Below, one piece after another: positions 9,301 through 19,966 of a stretch of 64,000 bases of DNA (the first letter of the stretch is position 1; each line of letters opens with the position of its first letter). The notes beneath the pieces are model-generated. The model did not search any database and was not told the DNA's origin. It worked only from the letters and a program-made list of their open reading frames with translations. The DNA is from Morinoia aosen. Taxonomy: Eukaryota; Arthropoda; Malacostraca; Amphipoda; Talitridae. Position numbers and translations under genes: made by a program. The stretch spans positions 34,032,183-34,096,182 of the forward strand of contig CM059560.1 of NCBI GenBank assembly GCA_030386875.1, written 5' to 3'.

Positions 9301-11500
9301 GTACAAATAGTTTTCAGCTTTTTCGAGGAGTGGGAGCGAAGTGGTAGTCCATGAGTGGAAGAGTTTCTTCTATAACCTCTTTTGTCTGCTCCGTTTTCTA
9401 TACTCCCACAAAATCATTATTTTACTGGGGTAAAAATACCGCGGAGTCCTAACTAAATTCCTTTTCGTTCCAAGTATGATGCTTTATTCTCGCACAAAGG
9501 AGAAGAGCTACATTATTAGGCGTAAATTAGGTTTGAAAATTTTTCTTTTGCAGAATATTCTTGGCGAGGACGGTGTGCTGCTGTACCCGAGTCACCCAAC
9601 GCTCGCCCCATACCACCACCAGACGCTGTTTCGCATGTGCAATTTCACATACACGGCCGTGTTCAACCTTGCCCACGTGCCTGTGACCCAGTGTCCGCTG
9701 GGTCTCAGCAGAGCCGGCCTGCCTATGGGCCTACAGGTGAGCATGAGCTGATAGTAGTAGTAGTACCGTGAATTTGCTAGCGCTTCAGTAGCATGAGCTG
9801 AGCATGTCGGGTGTTCTCCTGGTGAACTTCTGGGAGGATACCTAAAGATCTGCTCTTGAATAGTATTTTCTAATGCGAATGGTCCAAAATTGCCTGACAC
9901 TTCATGGATTTCAATAAGTGAGGACACAATGTTGGACCCTAAGATCAGCTTGTGTGGTGAAGCAAGCTATCATTTTAAAATTGTCGCTGAGAGCAGTAGT
10001 TTAACGGTGTTATAACCAGCGATGTAGATTTGATTTTATGTCAAACTTAAGAGTGCACTTTTCTGTAGCAGTTATAGGGTCGGTAGACCACATTAGGCGT
10101 CGGATATATGGATGTTACTTGATTTTCCTTGTCATCTATTTCACTGAGCTCCATGAATTCTGAGACGAGTTTTCAAAAATTAGTGTTAGGTTGGTGCAAT
10201 TGAAGAGTATTAGTAAAGGGTGTACTAATTCAACTTTTGAAAATGAGCCTTTGTCTCTTTAATGTTCTTTTGTTTGAAAGGAAATCGCGCGTTATCCTTT
10301 CTCCGCTTCTGATGGAGCCTTGGCTCAGAAAATTTCAAAAAATTAAAACAATAGATTCAACAAATCTAGTTCAATATGTTTATTTTTTATGACGAGGCTG
10401 TTACCTCGCAGACGAGGACAACTATTGTATTTATGGGAATTAGCACTCCCTGGGGGAAAACGTGAGGGCCCGCGCTGAGAGTCGCTGAGAGTTAGGTATA
10501 CCTTCTTTTTGTTGAAATAAAATGTTCTTTGTTATGTTAATGAACATCTTTTTACAGTTTACGGCTGTCCTATTTTTCAGCATCTACTATTTTCTTCTTC
10601 AACCTACTTATATCTTGTTTCATGAACTTCTTTCTCAACTAACTGTTTCTATGCCCCTTCTGCATGAATTCCGCGTTCCCTGATCTCCATACTAAATGGT
10701 GCCTTCCTCCTTCCTCTCTTCTGAACGCTTTTTTTTTAGCGGATAGGGAGGCTTAAAATATGTTATCTAATCTGATGAGGCTGTCACTTTACCTTGTACT
10801 GTTTGTAAAGCTCTGTTTTCTGAGTATTATTGAAATCGTAATTGTTACCTTCAGATAACCTATAATCTAATCTGTTACCTTCAGATATAAAATGATGTCG
10901 ATGATTGTGTTGTTTGTCTCTTCACATTTTAGTCACGGTTGAACTTTTTTGAACCCTCGAGGTTGCCTTTTTTCATGGAACCAAGAGAGCTGCGGCTTTT
11001 AACGATCATAAATTCAAATTGGCAAATGCAAGCCAATACTCCATGGCTGACAGCATTAGTTCACTGCAACTCGAGACTTGATCTTTCTGTGTGGTATATG
11101 CTCAGTGCCAGTACTAGATCTTAACACATCTGCGGTTGCTACGGTCGGTTTGGTTAGTTAGGAAGTATCTGAGTTGAAAAGCCGGCTTTACTGTTTGATT
11201 ACAATATTATCCAAGAAGTGAAATAATTGAAATGCTCTTCATTCACTAGGTAAATTGCTCATATACGTACTAGTATCATTGAATAGTACTTCTACTTTTC
11301 ATTGACACTGGTCCGTATATGAGCAATTTACCTAGTGGTACACATACAGTATGCCTCAATACGCCGTCAACGTGTTAACTAAACGTCATCGCCCTGAGCA
11401 GATTGTCGCCAACGACCGCAAGGATCACCTGTGCCTATCGCTAGCAGAGGAGCTGGAGAAGGCGTTTGGAGGCTGGGTGTGCCCTTCTGTGGTGGAGTGA
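237..11500 (+). CDS. FAAH2: Fatty-acid amide hydrolase 2-like protein, 3' part (7 exons)
   Basis: Amidase-signature serine hydrolase. The family hydrolyses fatty-acid amides (anandamide, oleamide type) to the free acid plus amine, at membranes. Seven exons join in phase: 237-348, 912-1066, 2269-2412, 3511-3609, 5479-5643, 9554-9736 and 11402-11500 (TGA). The first exon carries GVGSDIGGSIRMPAFFNGIF, the amidase core with the nucleophilic Ser in GGS. The sixth has LYPSHPT and PVTQCPLGL, and the last ends in KAFGGWVCPS, all matching the FAAH2 C-terminal region. The start codon, the catalytic Lys and the cis-Ser (GGSSGG) would lie in exons left of the window, so the gene is 5' truncated here. Family position GHKPSxG reads GHKGSMG. 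Introns hold SINE-like copies and TTAA elements. Ortholog level (FAAH2 rather than another amidase) is by motif memory, not alignment. Confidence 0.93.
349..911 (+). other. FAAH2-like intron
   Basis: Ordinary AT-rich intron between the nucleophile exon and the next exon. I see no recognisable repeat or coding segment. Confidence 0.7.
912..1066 (+). CDS. FAAH2: FAAH2-like exon 'GIVSCQGQVP...LDTK'
   Basis: Acceptor ctggcgcag and donor AAA|gtgagc. It encodes GQVPMAEGELLKMLATGPMC and a segment ending QLDTK, matching the mid-region after the FAAH2 catalytic loop. Phase 1 in, phase 0 out. Confidence 0.9.
1067..2268 (+). other. FAAH2-like intron
   Basis: AT-rich intron with no recognisable element. 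The open frame that runs past 1066 is intron read-through. Confidence 0.7.
2269..2412 (+). CDS. FAAH2: FAAH2-like exon 'VNVENMRIFYIEDD'
   Basis: Acceptor ccgtgcag, donor AAA|gtgcgt, 48 codons in phase 0. IFYIEDDCGS followed by a helix (AAMRAVVSHLQ) matches the FAAH2 segment in which a YxxEDD-like strand precedes a helical stretch. Confidence 0.9.
2413..3510 (+). other. FAAH2-like intron
   Basis: AT-rich intron. Nothing beyond short simple runs is recognisable. Confidence 0.7.
3511..3609 (+). CDS. FAAH2: FAAH2-like exon 'LELKELRNVFNLYMATM'
   Basis: Acceptor gccgttgcag, donor AAG|gtgagc, 33 codons. LYMATMGNG corresponds to the helical cap region. A competing upstream donor in the same stretch (G|gtaagg at 3605) would shift phase and lose continuity with the next exon. 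Confidence 0.88.
4200..4339 (-). mobile_element. Part of a TTAA-flanked piggyBac-like MITE
   Basis: The end reads ...CCACCGGTGG, ttgcggtcaaag, tgTTAA. Read as the reverse complement it begins TTAACACTTTGACCGC. The segment with gtgactactggtcggtcagc matches the reverse complement of 61384-61520. I could not place the other end; it may lie near 4090. Confidence 0.55.
4494..4620 (+). repeat. Degenerate TTAGG-like (telomere-type) stretch
   Basis: Several irregular copies of ttagg / taggttaggtt occur here, resembling the arthropod telomere pentamer. It is too degenerate to be an active telomere and is probably an interstitial array. Confidence 0.4.
4641..4901. mobile_element. TTAA-flanked MITE, 261 bp
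   Basis: The left end TTGACACGTTCACCGCGT and the inverted right end TTAACACGTTCGCCGCGT match almost base for base; the left TTAA is mutated to TTGA. The interior includes a gctgctcattcaagtaccgg segment. It has no coding capacity. TTAA flanks suggest piggyBac-superfamily mobilisation (inference). Confidence 0.7.
5104..5465 (+). repeat. SINE-like repeat, copy 1 (sense to FAAH2)
   Basis: Shares with the other copies a gggaattagcgc-like 5' block, the cccgagctgaggg block, ttcggttcac, cagcacct, an aatggtgcc block and a taatctaat tail. It ends just before the acceptor of the exon at 5479. Confidence 0.75.
5479..5643 (+). CDS. FAAH2: FAAH2-like exon 'GRVSVWWESLK'
   Basis: Acceptor ttttgtgcag, donor AAG|gtgact, 55 codons. 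WWESLKLLVGQTKHTVPALL and the helix DLQLQRAAALREKIK fit the family. A SINE-like copy ends about 15 bases upstream of the acceptor. Confidence 0.9.
6388..6747 (+). repeat. SINE-like repeat, copy 2
   Basis: Well-preserved copy: cccctcagggggatacaac start, gggaattagcgctcccaggg, ggcctgagctgagagttagg, ttcggttcactgctgtcctg, tttcagcacctactactttc, and a tail of repeated taatc units. Of unclassified origin: I see no convincing Pol III A/B boxes. Confidence 0.8.
7093..7490 (+). repeat. 34-bp tandem repeat array, split by a MITE
   Basis: The unit is TTAATTTTAAAGAGCCGTAC followed by AGGCCGAACATAGA. One degenerate and one good unit lie left of the MITE (7161-7390) and three lie right of it (7387-7488, the last diverging to ccgcgtatag). 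Confidence 0.85.
7161..7390. mobile_element. TTAA-flanked MITE inserted in the tandem array
   Basis: The left end TTAACACGTTAGTTGCG and the inverted right end TTAACACATTCATTGCG are imperfect inverted repeats. The TTAA target is duplicated, and removing one copy restores the 34-bp array register. An internal ACGACCCACCGGTGGGTCGT palindrome is shared with copies elsewhere. No ORF. This is the clearest insertion event of the family. Confidence 0.85.
8900..9196 (+). repeat. SINE-like repeat, copy 3 (diverged subfamily)
   Basis: accctcaggggaag start, a pyrimidine-rich middle, and a cttgaggtcgcctttttcgtgg end with gagtcttgaactaac. It is most similar to the inverted copy at 25791-26080. Confidence 0.65.
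9554..9736 (+). CDS. FAAH2: FAAH2-like exon 'NILGEDGVLLYPSHPT'
   Basis: Acceptor ttcttttgcag, donor CAG|gtgagc, 61 codons. LYPSHPT-APYHH and HVPVTQCPLGLSRAGLPMGL are the most conserved C-terminal blocks of the family. Confidence 0.93.
10395..10776 (+). repeat. SINE-like repeat, copy 4
   Basis: Carries gggaattagcactccctggg, the ctgagagttaggta block, the cagcatctactattttcttc block, aaatggtgccttcctccttc and an atctaatct tail. Sense to FAAH2. Confidence 0.75.
11121..11378. mobile_element. TTAA-flanked MITE, 258 bp, next to the last FAAH2-like exon
   Basis: The left end TTAACACATCTGCGG and the inverted right end TTAACACGTTGACGGCG form imperfect TIRs. An internal inverted pair (aggtaaattgctcatatacg and its complement about 90 bases later) is shared with the element at 61384-61881. 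Confidence 0.7.
11402..11500 (+). CDS. FAAH2: FAAH2-like terminal exon
   Basis: Acceptor ccctgagcag, then 32 codons and TGA. It encodes DHLCLSLAEELEKAFGGWVC, matching the FAAH2 C-terminus. The acceptor lies 23 bases after the end of a TTAA element (11121-11378), so its branch region is partly or wholly transposon-derived. Confidence 0.92.
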   Translation: MVANDRKDHLCLSLAEELEKAFGGWVCPSVVE

Positions 11501-13579
11501 AGTGAAGTGCTACCGCAATCCGGCCTCTGTTATACAAAGAGCTGCTACTCATCGATGCTGTCCACACACTTAAGCTTCTGGTATCTGTTGTCCAGATGTT
11601 GAACATGCTGATTGCAACGTTGTAGGTACAACTGTATAGTCAACTTTCTGAACATATGATATGAAATGTTCCATAACATTCGAATAACTGTACTTGGTGC
11701 ATTTTGATCCTGTGAACGCATTCCAAATTCGTTCCGAGAGACGCAAAACACTCGACAGGGGACGAACTCTTCTTGCTGACATGCTGTTTACACCCATTCT
11801 CACAAACAGCTTGTCTTCTCACAAAGTTGACCAAATTGAACATATTTGAGGCCTTTATCGCTATGACTGGTGTTCATGTTCAGAAGTGAAAGCTGTTTAA
11901 TTGCATTTGTTGATGGTCCATAGAGGCCACAATTCCGAGGACGAGGATGCATCCCTCTGTTGCTGGGAATGTTGCTGCTCTCTACTTGTCCGCATCCTGA
12001 AGTGTCGTCGCGCTAACCTCATTGCTCGATCGTTTCCGAAAGCTGCACGAGGAAAGTTACCTCTCTGCAATTGAGCATTTTGTTGACATTCTTGTTATCT
12101 AGGATTTGTGGTGGGCGATGTCTCCAGTCCTGAGCGCATTTCACTGAATCATGAAATGCGGTTTGGTGTATGTTTTCGTATGCTTAGAAACTAGTGTTGA
12201 GCTGCTTTTATTTTTAGAAATTTTGGACGAATTTTTATGAATAATTTATTGAAGAGAATTCAGCAAGAAGTTAAGTCATGTTTAGCACTTCAGAGTTGCT
12301 CTTCAAAAAAAAAATGCAAAAGCCTTCTGCATTCTGTGCTCTTACGCTTTGATTTTTTTCCCTTAGTTGCACAAGCGCTGCATGTGCTCTGCCCACTTTT
12401 TCATTTTATTCCTTGCACCCTCTGCATTTGATGGCATATATTTTCTCCCTCAGATTGCATCAGGGCGTATCACACTTGTTTACTCACGTTCTACTCTAGA
12501 TACATAAGAGATAACCTCGTAGTTAGATAACTTTGTGCCTTCATTACTGGACACCTAAAGTTGTCATCGAACGTGAATTGTTAACATGTTTTGATCATCA
12601 TGCGTTTGAATGTTCATGGTAGTTGGTTGTAGAATCGTTCGTTTAGGTATTTTACCAAATTTTTATAACCTGGTAGACTATCTTTTTGTCTATTATACAT
12701 GGCTGTTCCAGGGTTTAATTGCTAAAATATAATAAGTTCACCTGTATGTCTTCGTTAATTTTTATTTGTTGGCTTTTCTACATTTTATATATTTTCTACA
12801 TTTTTGGTGTGTATTTTAACCAAGATTTCTCAGTCATATATTTTTCTAATAACCAATGCTGTTACTGAGGTATAAATGGTCTTCACTGTGCTCTGTCATC
12901 AGCTGTTGGGAATTGACTTCCCATGTAGGCAACCGACATGTCGATCTGGCGAGCTCGTATTTCGTCAGTCCCTTTCTTAACTCCTGCTTGCTTCTTGGAT
13001 CAGTTTATTTGATTAGATCATCATTGATGTGAGTGATGCGATTGGAACAGATATGTCTTGGTTCATCGTTATAGCTGATAAGAGTTTGACATGCAGTCGA
13101 CATTAGTCAACAGAGTCGACATAGGTGCCTTTGCTATCTTGAGATTCGTGTTTCTTGTTGAAAAGTTAAGCAATTTTATCTTTTTCAATACATGTATTAA
13201 TATATTCTGTATCAACACTGTTGGCGTACTGGTTATCGTTATTTGTTGTTAATTTTCAACTGTTAGGGAATTAAGGGTTCGTTTGAGGTATCGATAGCGG
13301 CGTGGTAATTTACACTTGATGATGAAATTATTCATACGTCTCAAGTTGCCTTCCATAATTCAATGTTTCAAGTGATGCCAAGCTTTTGTAAGGTATTTAG
13401 TACTCGAAAATGAATGTTTACCTTCTTTTCACTGGGATGGGTGAAATTTAAATAGTATAACAAAAGAAAAATGCAGAATAGAAAAACAGACAGTATCATT
13501 CATGCAGTATGAAAAATAGCGGTGTGACGAGATTAAAAAAGTTTTCTATTTTTATACTTTTCAACAATAATTTTCTTAA
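11501..13579. other. FAAH2-like 3' flank; no gene seen
   Basis: 3' UTR and then intergenic DNA. No clear AATAAA could be tied to the FAAH2-like stop. The minus-strand open frames at 11379-11843 overlap the last exon and show no protein motif. Confidence 0.55.
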
Positions 13580-14340
13580 TTTTTGATACCCAAAAAATGT
13601 TCAGCTTTATTCTTTTTTAAGATGGCATCACTTTCCAATTCAAGATTAAGTGCTTCACTATATTCGAGCTGACTAATCCCGCCATAAACTTCTAATAGAA
13701 ATAAATTCAGTTTTTATCGAAAGCCTCTGCAGAACTGCAGTTTTTCTCTTAGGACAGCAACAGTAAAAAAATCGCTAACTATTAACGTGTGTTTAGGGTC
13801 ATTATTTTGCTAGAAGATAAATTGCTGGCCCAGCCTAAGATTTTTTGCCAATGTAAAATTTTTATCCAATATCTTGATGATGTAGCGGTCATAGTAGATT
13901 AGATCTATAATACCTTTCAATTTTCTGCCTGGACTGGTGTTAAAACTAGCCAGAAATTTGATGAGACAACCATCTATGTTATACTGTTGGCACTGGTTAT
14001 TGAGAGAAAATCCTTACCGATTTTGTACCATTTTGTACCAAAACTAAGTTTCATTTCACCACTCTACTGTTCTAGTTTCCTAAAACAATATTTTTTGTCA
14101 AAAAAGTTTCGGCGAGCAGCAATACACAGCTCATAAAGAAACAACCATTGTGGTCAATTTTCATATAATTCCTTTTTGTTAAGCAACGCTGTCGTGTGTG
14201 AGTTTTCCAGTAAGTAACCAAATTCTGACGTTGTTCATGAAACTATTGTTTTCATGTTGACCTTGCGGCATTGTATTCGTCCAGTTCTTAATGGCTAATT
14301 TGGTTTTCCCTCTGTCGTGTTGGCATCAACTTCTCTGCAG
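13580..14340 (-). pseudogene. Tc1-like transposase relic
   Basis: The minus strand reads QNNDPKHT around 13798, the hallmark of the second catalytic Asp region of Tc1 transposases, preceded by a LGQQFIF-like strand with an in-frame stop. Downstream, EVYGGISQLEYSEAL-like sequence is degenerate. Stops and frameshifts make it non-functional. The limits are approximate. Confidence 0.5.
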
Positions 14341-15001
14341 TGGAGTGTGGCCGTAGAGCTAAGGATAGCTTTGACGACATGGTATAGTGTTGGAGCTATT
14401 TCCTGTCACATGGGAATAATTAATACTTAGTTTAAGATCAACTCTTGGGTCTTTTATCTTCCCCATCGAGCCATTAACTTAAGATAACAAAGGTGATTCT
14501 CTTTGCTCTAAGTAATGCTATTTGCTGGACTACCCCGGTAATTGATTATTGTATAATGCTTTACTTGTTGAATAAGATGTTAAGTCCTCATGCATATCAG
14601 AATAGAAATCCTTAAAACTTTTAGACTGCGCGAATAATTATGTCTTTTCAACTTTAATTATATTTTCTCGTGGTATTATTTTAATCGTATTTTTCCTTTT
14701 AAAAGTGAGATCTTGAGTTTTTCAATGCACTTGACAACTTGTGAAACGCTTCACATCATGCGAGCATTGAATGCTTAGGAATGAGTCTCACATTAAATAT
14801 CGGTAGGGGTTTGAATAATTTCGTCGCCGTGGGTATGATGCACTTGTATTTACACCATCTGGTTGCTGAACAGTAATGTGCGCTATTATGGCGATAAGCC
14901 CTTGCTCTGTTGATCACCATTTGCATCTGATAAGACCAAAGATGTGTTTCAGTGGTTATCTTTTTTTCTTACACACTGACAAGTCTGGGTATATTTCTCT
15001 T

Positions 15002-16476
15002 TTAAGGGAAGCATTTTTGGGGGCTTTTTGGGGCATCTGAGTCCAAAGGTCGATTCTCCCGATTTTTGTTTTTATTGCTTTAAATGAGTTAGAGACATGT
15101 CCCCGAATGTCTGTAAAAATATCAGGAACCTACCCCAGAGCTAACGTCCCTCCCGGGGGGGGGAGGGCATCCCTCTTACGGACCTTTTTTTTTCATTTTT
15201 GAACCTAAAGCAATGAAATTTGGTATACTGATAGGAAATGCAATTTTGAATCATTTATCATCAATGACAAAATGCGATTTTCTTGAAAAGAAAACGGGAA
15301 ATCATAGAAAACGACATTTTTGGGGGGGTTTTCTAAATGCTTCTCCTCCTACAGTTTTTGAGCTACAGTAATGATTTTGGTATCATTGAATGCAGAATAA
15401 CGTGGACAAAAAAAAAAAAAAAATCTGAAATTTTCAATTTTTTTCCATTTCATTTTTTTATATATTTCATCATTCATATTCCTCATCCCCATCCGAATAT
15501 TTTTTTTATTATTGAATTTAGAGCAATGAAATTTGGTATACTGATAGGAAATACAATTTAGAATCATTTATCATTCATGACAAAATGCGATTTTCTTGAA
15601 AAGAAAATGGGAAATCATAGAAAACGACATTTGGGGGGGGGGGGTTTCTAAATGCTTTTTCTCTGATAGTTTTTGAGCTACAGTAATGATTTTGGTATCA
15701 TTGGATGCAGAATAACGTGGACATTCCAAAAACTTGAAAGCTTTTTCTCAAATTTTCATATATATAAATTTAAAAAATTAAAAAGAAAAAAAATCAAAAT
15801 ATTCTCAAGAAAATTCAAATTTATGACGTCATAACTTTGAAACAAGAATGAATTTTGAAAAACTTCTCAATACATTGTAAAGCCCTTGTTTTTCTGCATC
15901 CAATGATACCAAAATCATCACTATAGCTCAAAAAATGTAGGAGGAGAAGCATTTTGTTTCTTAAAAATAGGTTTTATAAAAAAGTAACTTATCAACACGT
16001 TTGTCGTTATAACTCCGAAGTTTACAAAGCTAGAGCAATGCGGTTTGTTGCATTTGAAAGTGACATGTTTGCTCTATCGAACTTATGGGGGCATTTCCAA
16101 ATTTTTTTCTGTGAAGCTTTCCGTGGACTTTTTTACCCTAAAAGTATAACTTTTGCTCTGACCCTTACAAAAAAATTCATATAAATTCTGAAAAAAAAAA
16201 TCAAAAATCCCCCCATAATTTTGATAGAGCATAAGTTTGACTTTCAAATGCAACAAACCGCATTGCTCTAGCTTTGTAAATTTCGAAGATGTAATGAATA
16301 ATATATGTATATATATAATTTCATTTTTTTTAAATAAAAAATTTTCTATGGCCTTATGAAAAATTTTTGTTTAAGATAAGTTGTTACAAATGTAGAGATC
16401 TAGTAATCTGCAAATTTTCATAGACGTAGGTCCAATAGAACAAAAGTTGACCATTTTGTCAAAATGCTTCCCTTAA
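15002..16476. mobile_element. TTAA-flanked 1.48-kb element with internal duplications
   Basis: Ends TTAAGGGAAGCATTTTTG and, inverted, TTAAGGGAAGCATTTTGTC. Inside, a block of about 190 bp (aatgaaatttggtatactga ... aataacgtggac) is repeated directly at about 15211 and 15525, both with poly-G runs. Inverted partners lie at about 15895-15955 and 16225-16285. There is no transposase ORF, so it is non-autonomous. Confidence 0.7.
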
Positions 16477-16617
16477 TACCATTAGTATATTTCTCTTTAA
16501 AGCCTTCTTTAAACATACCATAAGCTCTCGCTTCTATCAGGGGACCTAGGAAATATCGCTTTCGTGACACATCATTCAAAGTCTGTCCCTCTGGCTGAAG
16601 CTTGTTGTGAAATTAGT

Positions 16618-16965
16618 TCCCCTCAGGGGGAGACAGCATTGTTTCTATGGAATTAGCACTCCCAGGGGAAAAATGTGAAGGCCCGAGCTTAGCGTTAGGC
16701 AAGCCTTTTTTTTTTTTGTTGAGAAAAATGTTTTCATGTTAAGGACCATCTTTTTTTCGATTCACTGCTGTCCTGTTTTTTCAGCACCTACGACTTTCTT
16801 ATTCGATTCATCTTGTTTCATAATCTTTCTCAACTTACTGTTTCTATGCCCTTTCTGCCTAAATTCCGCGTTCCCTTAACTCTATACTAAACGATGGCTT
16901 CCTCTCTTTGGATCGCCTTTGAGGCAGATAGGGAAACTTAAACTAACTAATGATCTAATTTAATA
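16618..16965 (+). repeat. SINE-like repeat, copy 5
   Basis: cccctcagggggagacagc start, attagcactcccagggg, tcactgctgtcctg, cagcacctacgactttc, and a tgatctaatttaat tail. It lies between genes. Confidence 0.75.
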
Positions 16966-17158
16966 TGTGAAATTAGTTTCCTAGAGCTTTCTTCTGTCTT
17001 TCTCGTTTAGAGGGGGTCGTTCTGGTGACCTCCAATTTCTACTTCTGCTTATCGTTTTACGAGATCTTATTAGTTAGCTCACCATCTCCACCAACAGGCT
17101 TGATATTCCTTAATGTAACTCCTGTTTAGCACTGACTTTTCTGTTACTTTGAGTGTCA

Positions 17159-17478
17159 TTCTCCCAGGGGGAAGATGTAAGGAGCCGAGCTGAGATTTAG
17201 GTAGGCCTTCTTTTTGTTGAAATGAAATATTTTTTGCTATGTTAAGGACCACCATTTTCGGTTCACTGCTGTCCTGTTTTCAGCACCTACTACTTTCTTC
17301 TTCAACTTTTATCTTGTTTCATGAACTTCTTTCCCAACTTACTGTTTCTATGCCCCTTCTGCATAGATTCCGCATTCCCTAATATCCATACTAAATGTTG
17401 CCTTCCTCCTTCCTCTTTTCGATACGCTCATTTTTTTGTAGCGGTTTGGGAGGCTTACACTAACCTATAATCTAATCT
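17159..17478 (+). repeat. SINE-like repeat, copy 6 (5' truncated)
   Basis: Starts at ctcccagggggaagatg, so the first 50 or so bases are missing. It then follows the family to a tataatctaatct tail. Same strand as copy 5. Confidence 0.7.
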
Positions 17479-19966
17479 TTGAGTGTCGTTTTGCTTTTCT
17501 ATGTACAGTCGTGGCTCATAAAATTTTACAATATAGCGAGGTATGAAATATGCACTAAAATGCAATCTAAGGCGTATAGCATATAAAACGGTATTAATAA
17601 AAAAGTTAATATTAAATTCAATTTTGTATGTACCATCTATGTGTAAAGCCTGGCTAAAATACAAGTTGGTCTTTTTTTGCGTAGAAGCAAAAGACGCATG
17701 AGCGCTATAGTTTATTTCTTTCAATTCGTGTTCGAACAGGTTTCAATGGTAATGGATGGTATGATTTCTCTTAATTTTGTCAGTATTATCTCCTGTTAAT
17801 ATTATAAAGTTTACTTTCGTAGATGGTTGCTCGATTAATATCGCATCTCACAAGGGGTATCTCAGGTCACTTATTCAGCTTTGCTGTTACTCCCTGCACG
17901 TCAGTGGTTACACTTGTCATACATGATCCACAGGTTACGAAGGGAAAAACGGGACTGGCGTATCAATGTCGAACTCTTTGTGTTAGAGCAATGAGATAGT
18001 ACCATTGTCACATTTGCTAGGTTGCCAGCTTCATTATTCTACGCACAATAGTCTGATCTGTGGCTTGCGGCTAGCTACTCGTGAGCAGTTAACACTTCTC
18101 GATTCGTGTGCTGGAAACATTTTTCCCTAAGAGCGTTTTCGGGGTTTTTGCATTCCTCGGTTACATTGTAGTGCTGGCGAGAGGAATCTTTGGATTTCAC
18201 ATTGATATGTCAGAACCTCTTCACTTTTATCAGTTTCGGTGGAGTTGTTCAAATGCAGCTATTGCACTGCTTGTCTTTCTTTCAAGTGAACAAACCTAAT
18301 ATTTTCCATTTATACTAAACTCTTGAGAACTTCTGTATACGATCAACTGTTGTACATGGGGCCAAAAGTTACTTGTAACAAGGACTTGTCTGTTGAAAGA
18401 GTCGGTCTCAGCAGAGGTTTTAAATACAAGACCGTCTTGGTTAATGTGGGCTAAACGTTCGTAATACGATAATTGCTATATGTGGGTGTACGTCATATCG
18501 TTTTGTTTTCACAAGTATGAATTTGTAGCCACAGTTGTTTTATCACAGACTGTGACTGTGAATTAGTTACCTGAACAGATCACTGCAAACTCGTGTTTTT
18601 GAATTGCATTTCATCTATGCAATTGAGTGATTTTCAATTTTATTTTATTGAAATGACTGATTTACCTGTGTTATTGAGCATCTAATACCGTACTTTTTAA
18701 AAACCCACGTATTCTAGCTTCTGTATTTTTTTGTCTAAAACGCTTGAATATGCCATTGAAACTATGAAAAGGTTCGTAGCACATGAATGATTGAACTACA
18801 TTGCTTAGGATCAATATTTAAATATACCACCTACCAAGGTTTCATTGCCTTTGTGCTGGTACAAAGCATGATTAGGTTTCTAATCATTCATAAATTGAAA
18901 GTCATGAGACGGTGTGTCATGTAAGTACTACGTTCATTAGTGATGAACGTGTTTAATCGAACACATGTTTTGAGACGGTATGCTCATTAGAAAGTAAAAT
19001 GCCGTGTTGCCATCTGAATATATAGCTGGGCAGAACCCGTGTGTTAAAAAAACTGTTGCCGTCTGGACGTGTGACTCGTCACTTTTGACAGAACGGGGTA
19101 AATAGGATAAGAATTGAGTCGCGCATCATTTTTAAAAATCAACTTCGTTCAAGTCGTACACATTTTTCGTAGAAAAATGCATTTTGCATGAAAAAAATAT
19201 TGCACATTAAAGCGAAAGGGTTGACAGCGTTAAAGCTTAATTTAAAGCAACTCGTGCGGTAGCGTGACTGCTACCCGACACCGTGACTGTGGATTTAATC
19301 GAAACATGACAGCTGATAGAAGCCAACCATCTCTCTGAAATTCAGAACCACTACCATGTGATATCTAATTTTTATCGTAATTGAAACAGTCCTAACTACG
19401 CGGCCATAAACCAGTAAATTAATCTATTATCTTCACGAATTCTGATCACACAACTGCGATTATACATTACCAACAACGAATAATTCTACATTGCTTCTAT
19501 GACACTTAATTGGAATAAAATAACTTTTTAAACACAAATTTACAGCAACAAAATATGTATAAGCAAGATTTTGTCATATGAACTCGATTTGAAAGCATAA
19601 ACACCAAAATACCACAAAAACTAACGGCGAGAAGTGGCCTCGAGCGTTATTACCTCAACCGAAAGAACAAACACAAAAAAAAATTACAATGAAGGAAAAC
19701 AATAACGAACCTCCAACATACTGATTCCTATTCGAAGTTTGGTAATAGATTCAGTGAGTCATCCCAACCAGCAACCAAACTGGATTTTGTATGCTCTTAT
19801 TAAAAAAAATTATATCCACATCCCACCTCACGAGATGTACATTGTCGGAGCGAGAATATTTAATATTTGACACCCACCACAAAAAGTTATCTTCAACAAT
19901 GCTCCGTTCCGTTACCAAGATATTCCACAGTGAAGAGATATAATGTTCTTGTCATTGCACGTACAA
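17479..19966. other. Intergenic, no feature recognised
   Basis: AT-rich sequence without a recognisable gene or repeat. Short open frames (for example at 18108) have no motif. Confidence 0.6.

Larger units (their letters stand above)
5644..9553 (+). other. Large FAAH2-like intron (3.9 kb)
   Basis: Contains SINE-like copies 2 and 3 and a 34-bp tandem array split by a TTAA MITE. The stretch at about 7500-8890 shows no recognisable gene; its minus-strand open frame near 8000 has no motif I know. Confidence 0.7.
9737..11401 (+). other. Last FAAH2-like intron
   Basis: Holds SINE-like copy 4 (10395-10776) and a TTAA MITE (11121-11378). A TAGTAGTAG run lies near 9753. Nothing else is recognisable. 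Confidence 0.7.

Noticed and set aside
11379..11843. Four minus-strand open frames overlapping the last FAAH2-like exon and 3' UTR
   Set aside because: They are shadows opposite a well-supported exon and lack any motif or splice partner.
19040..19235. Possible further TTAA element (gttaaaaaaactgttgcc ... gttgacagcgttaa)
   Set aside because: The two ends align over too few bases to be called inverted repeats.
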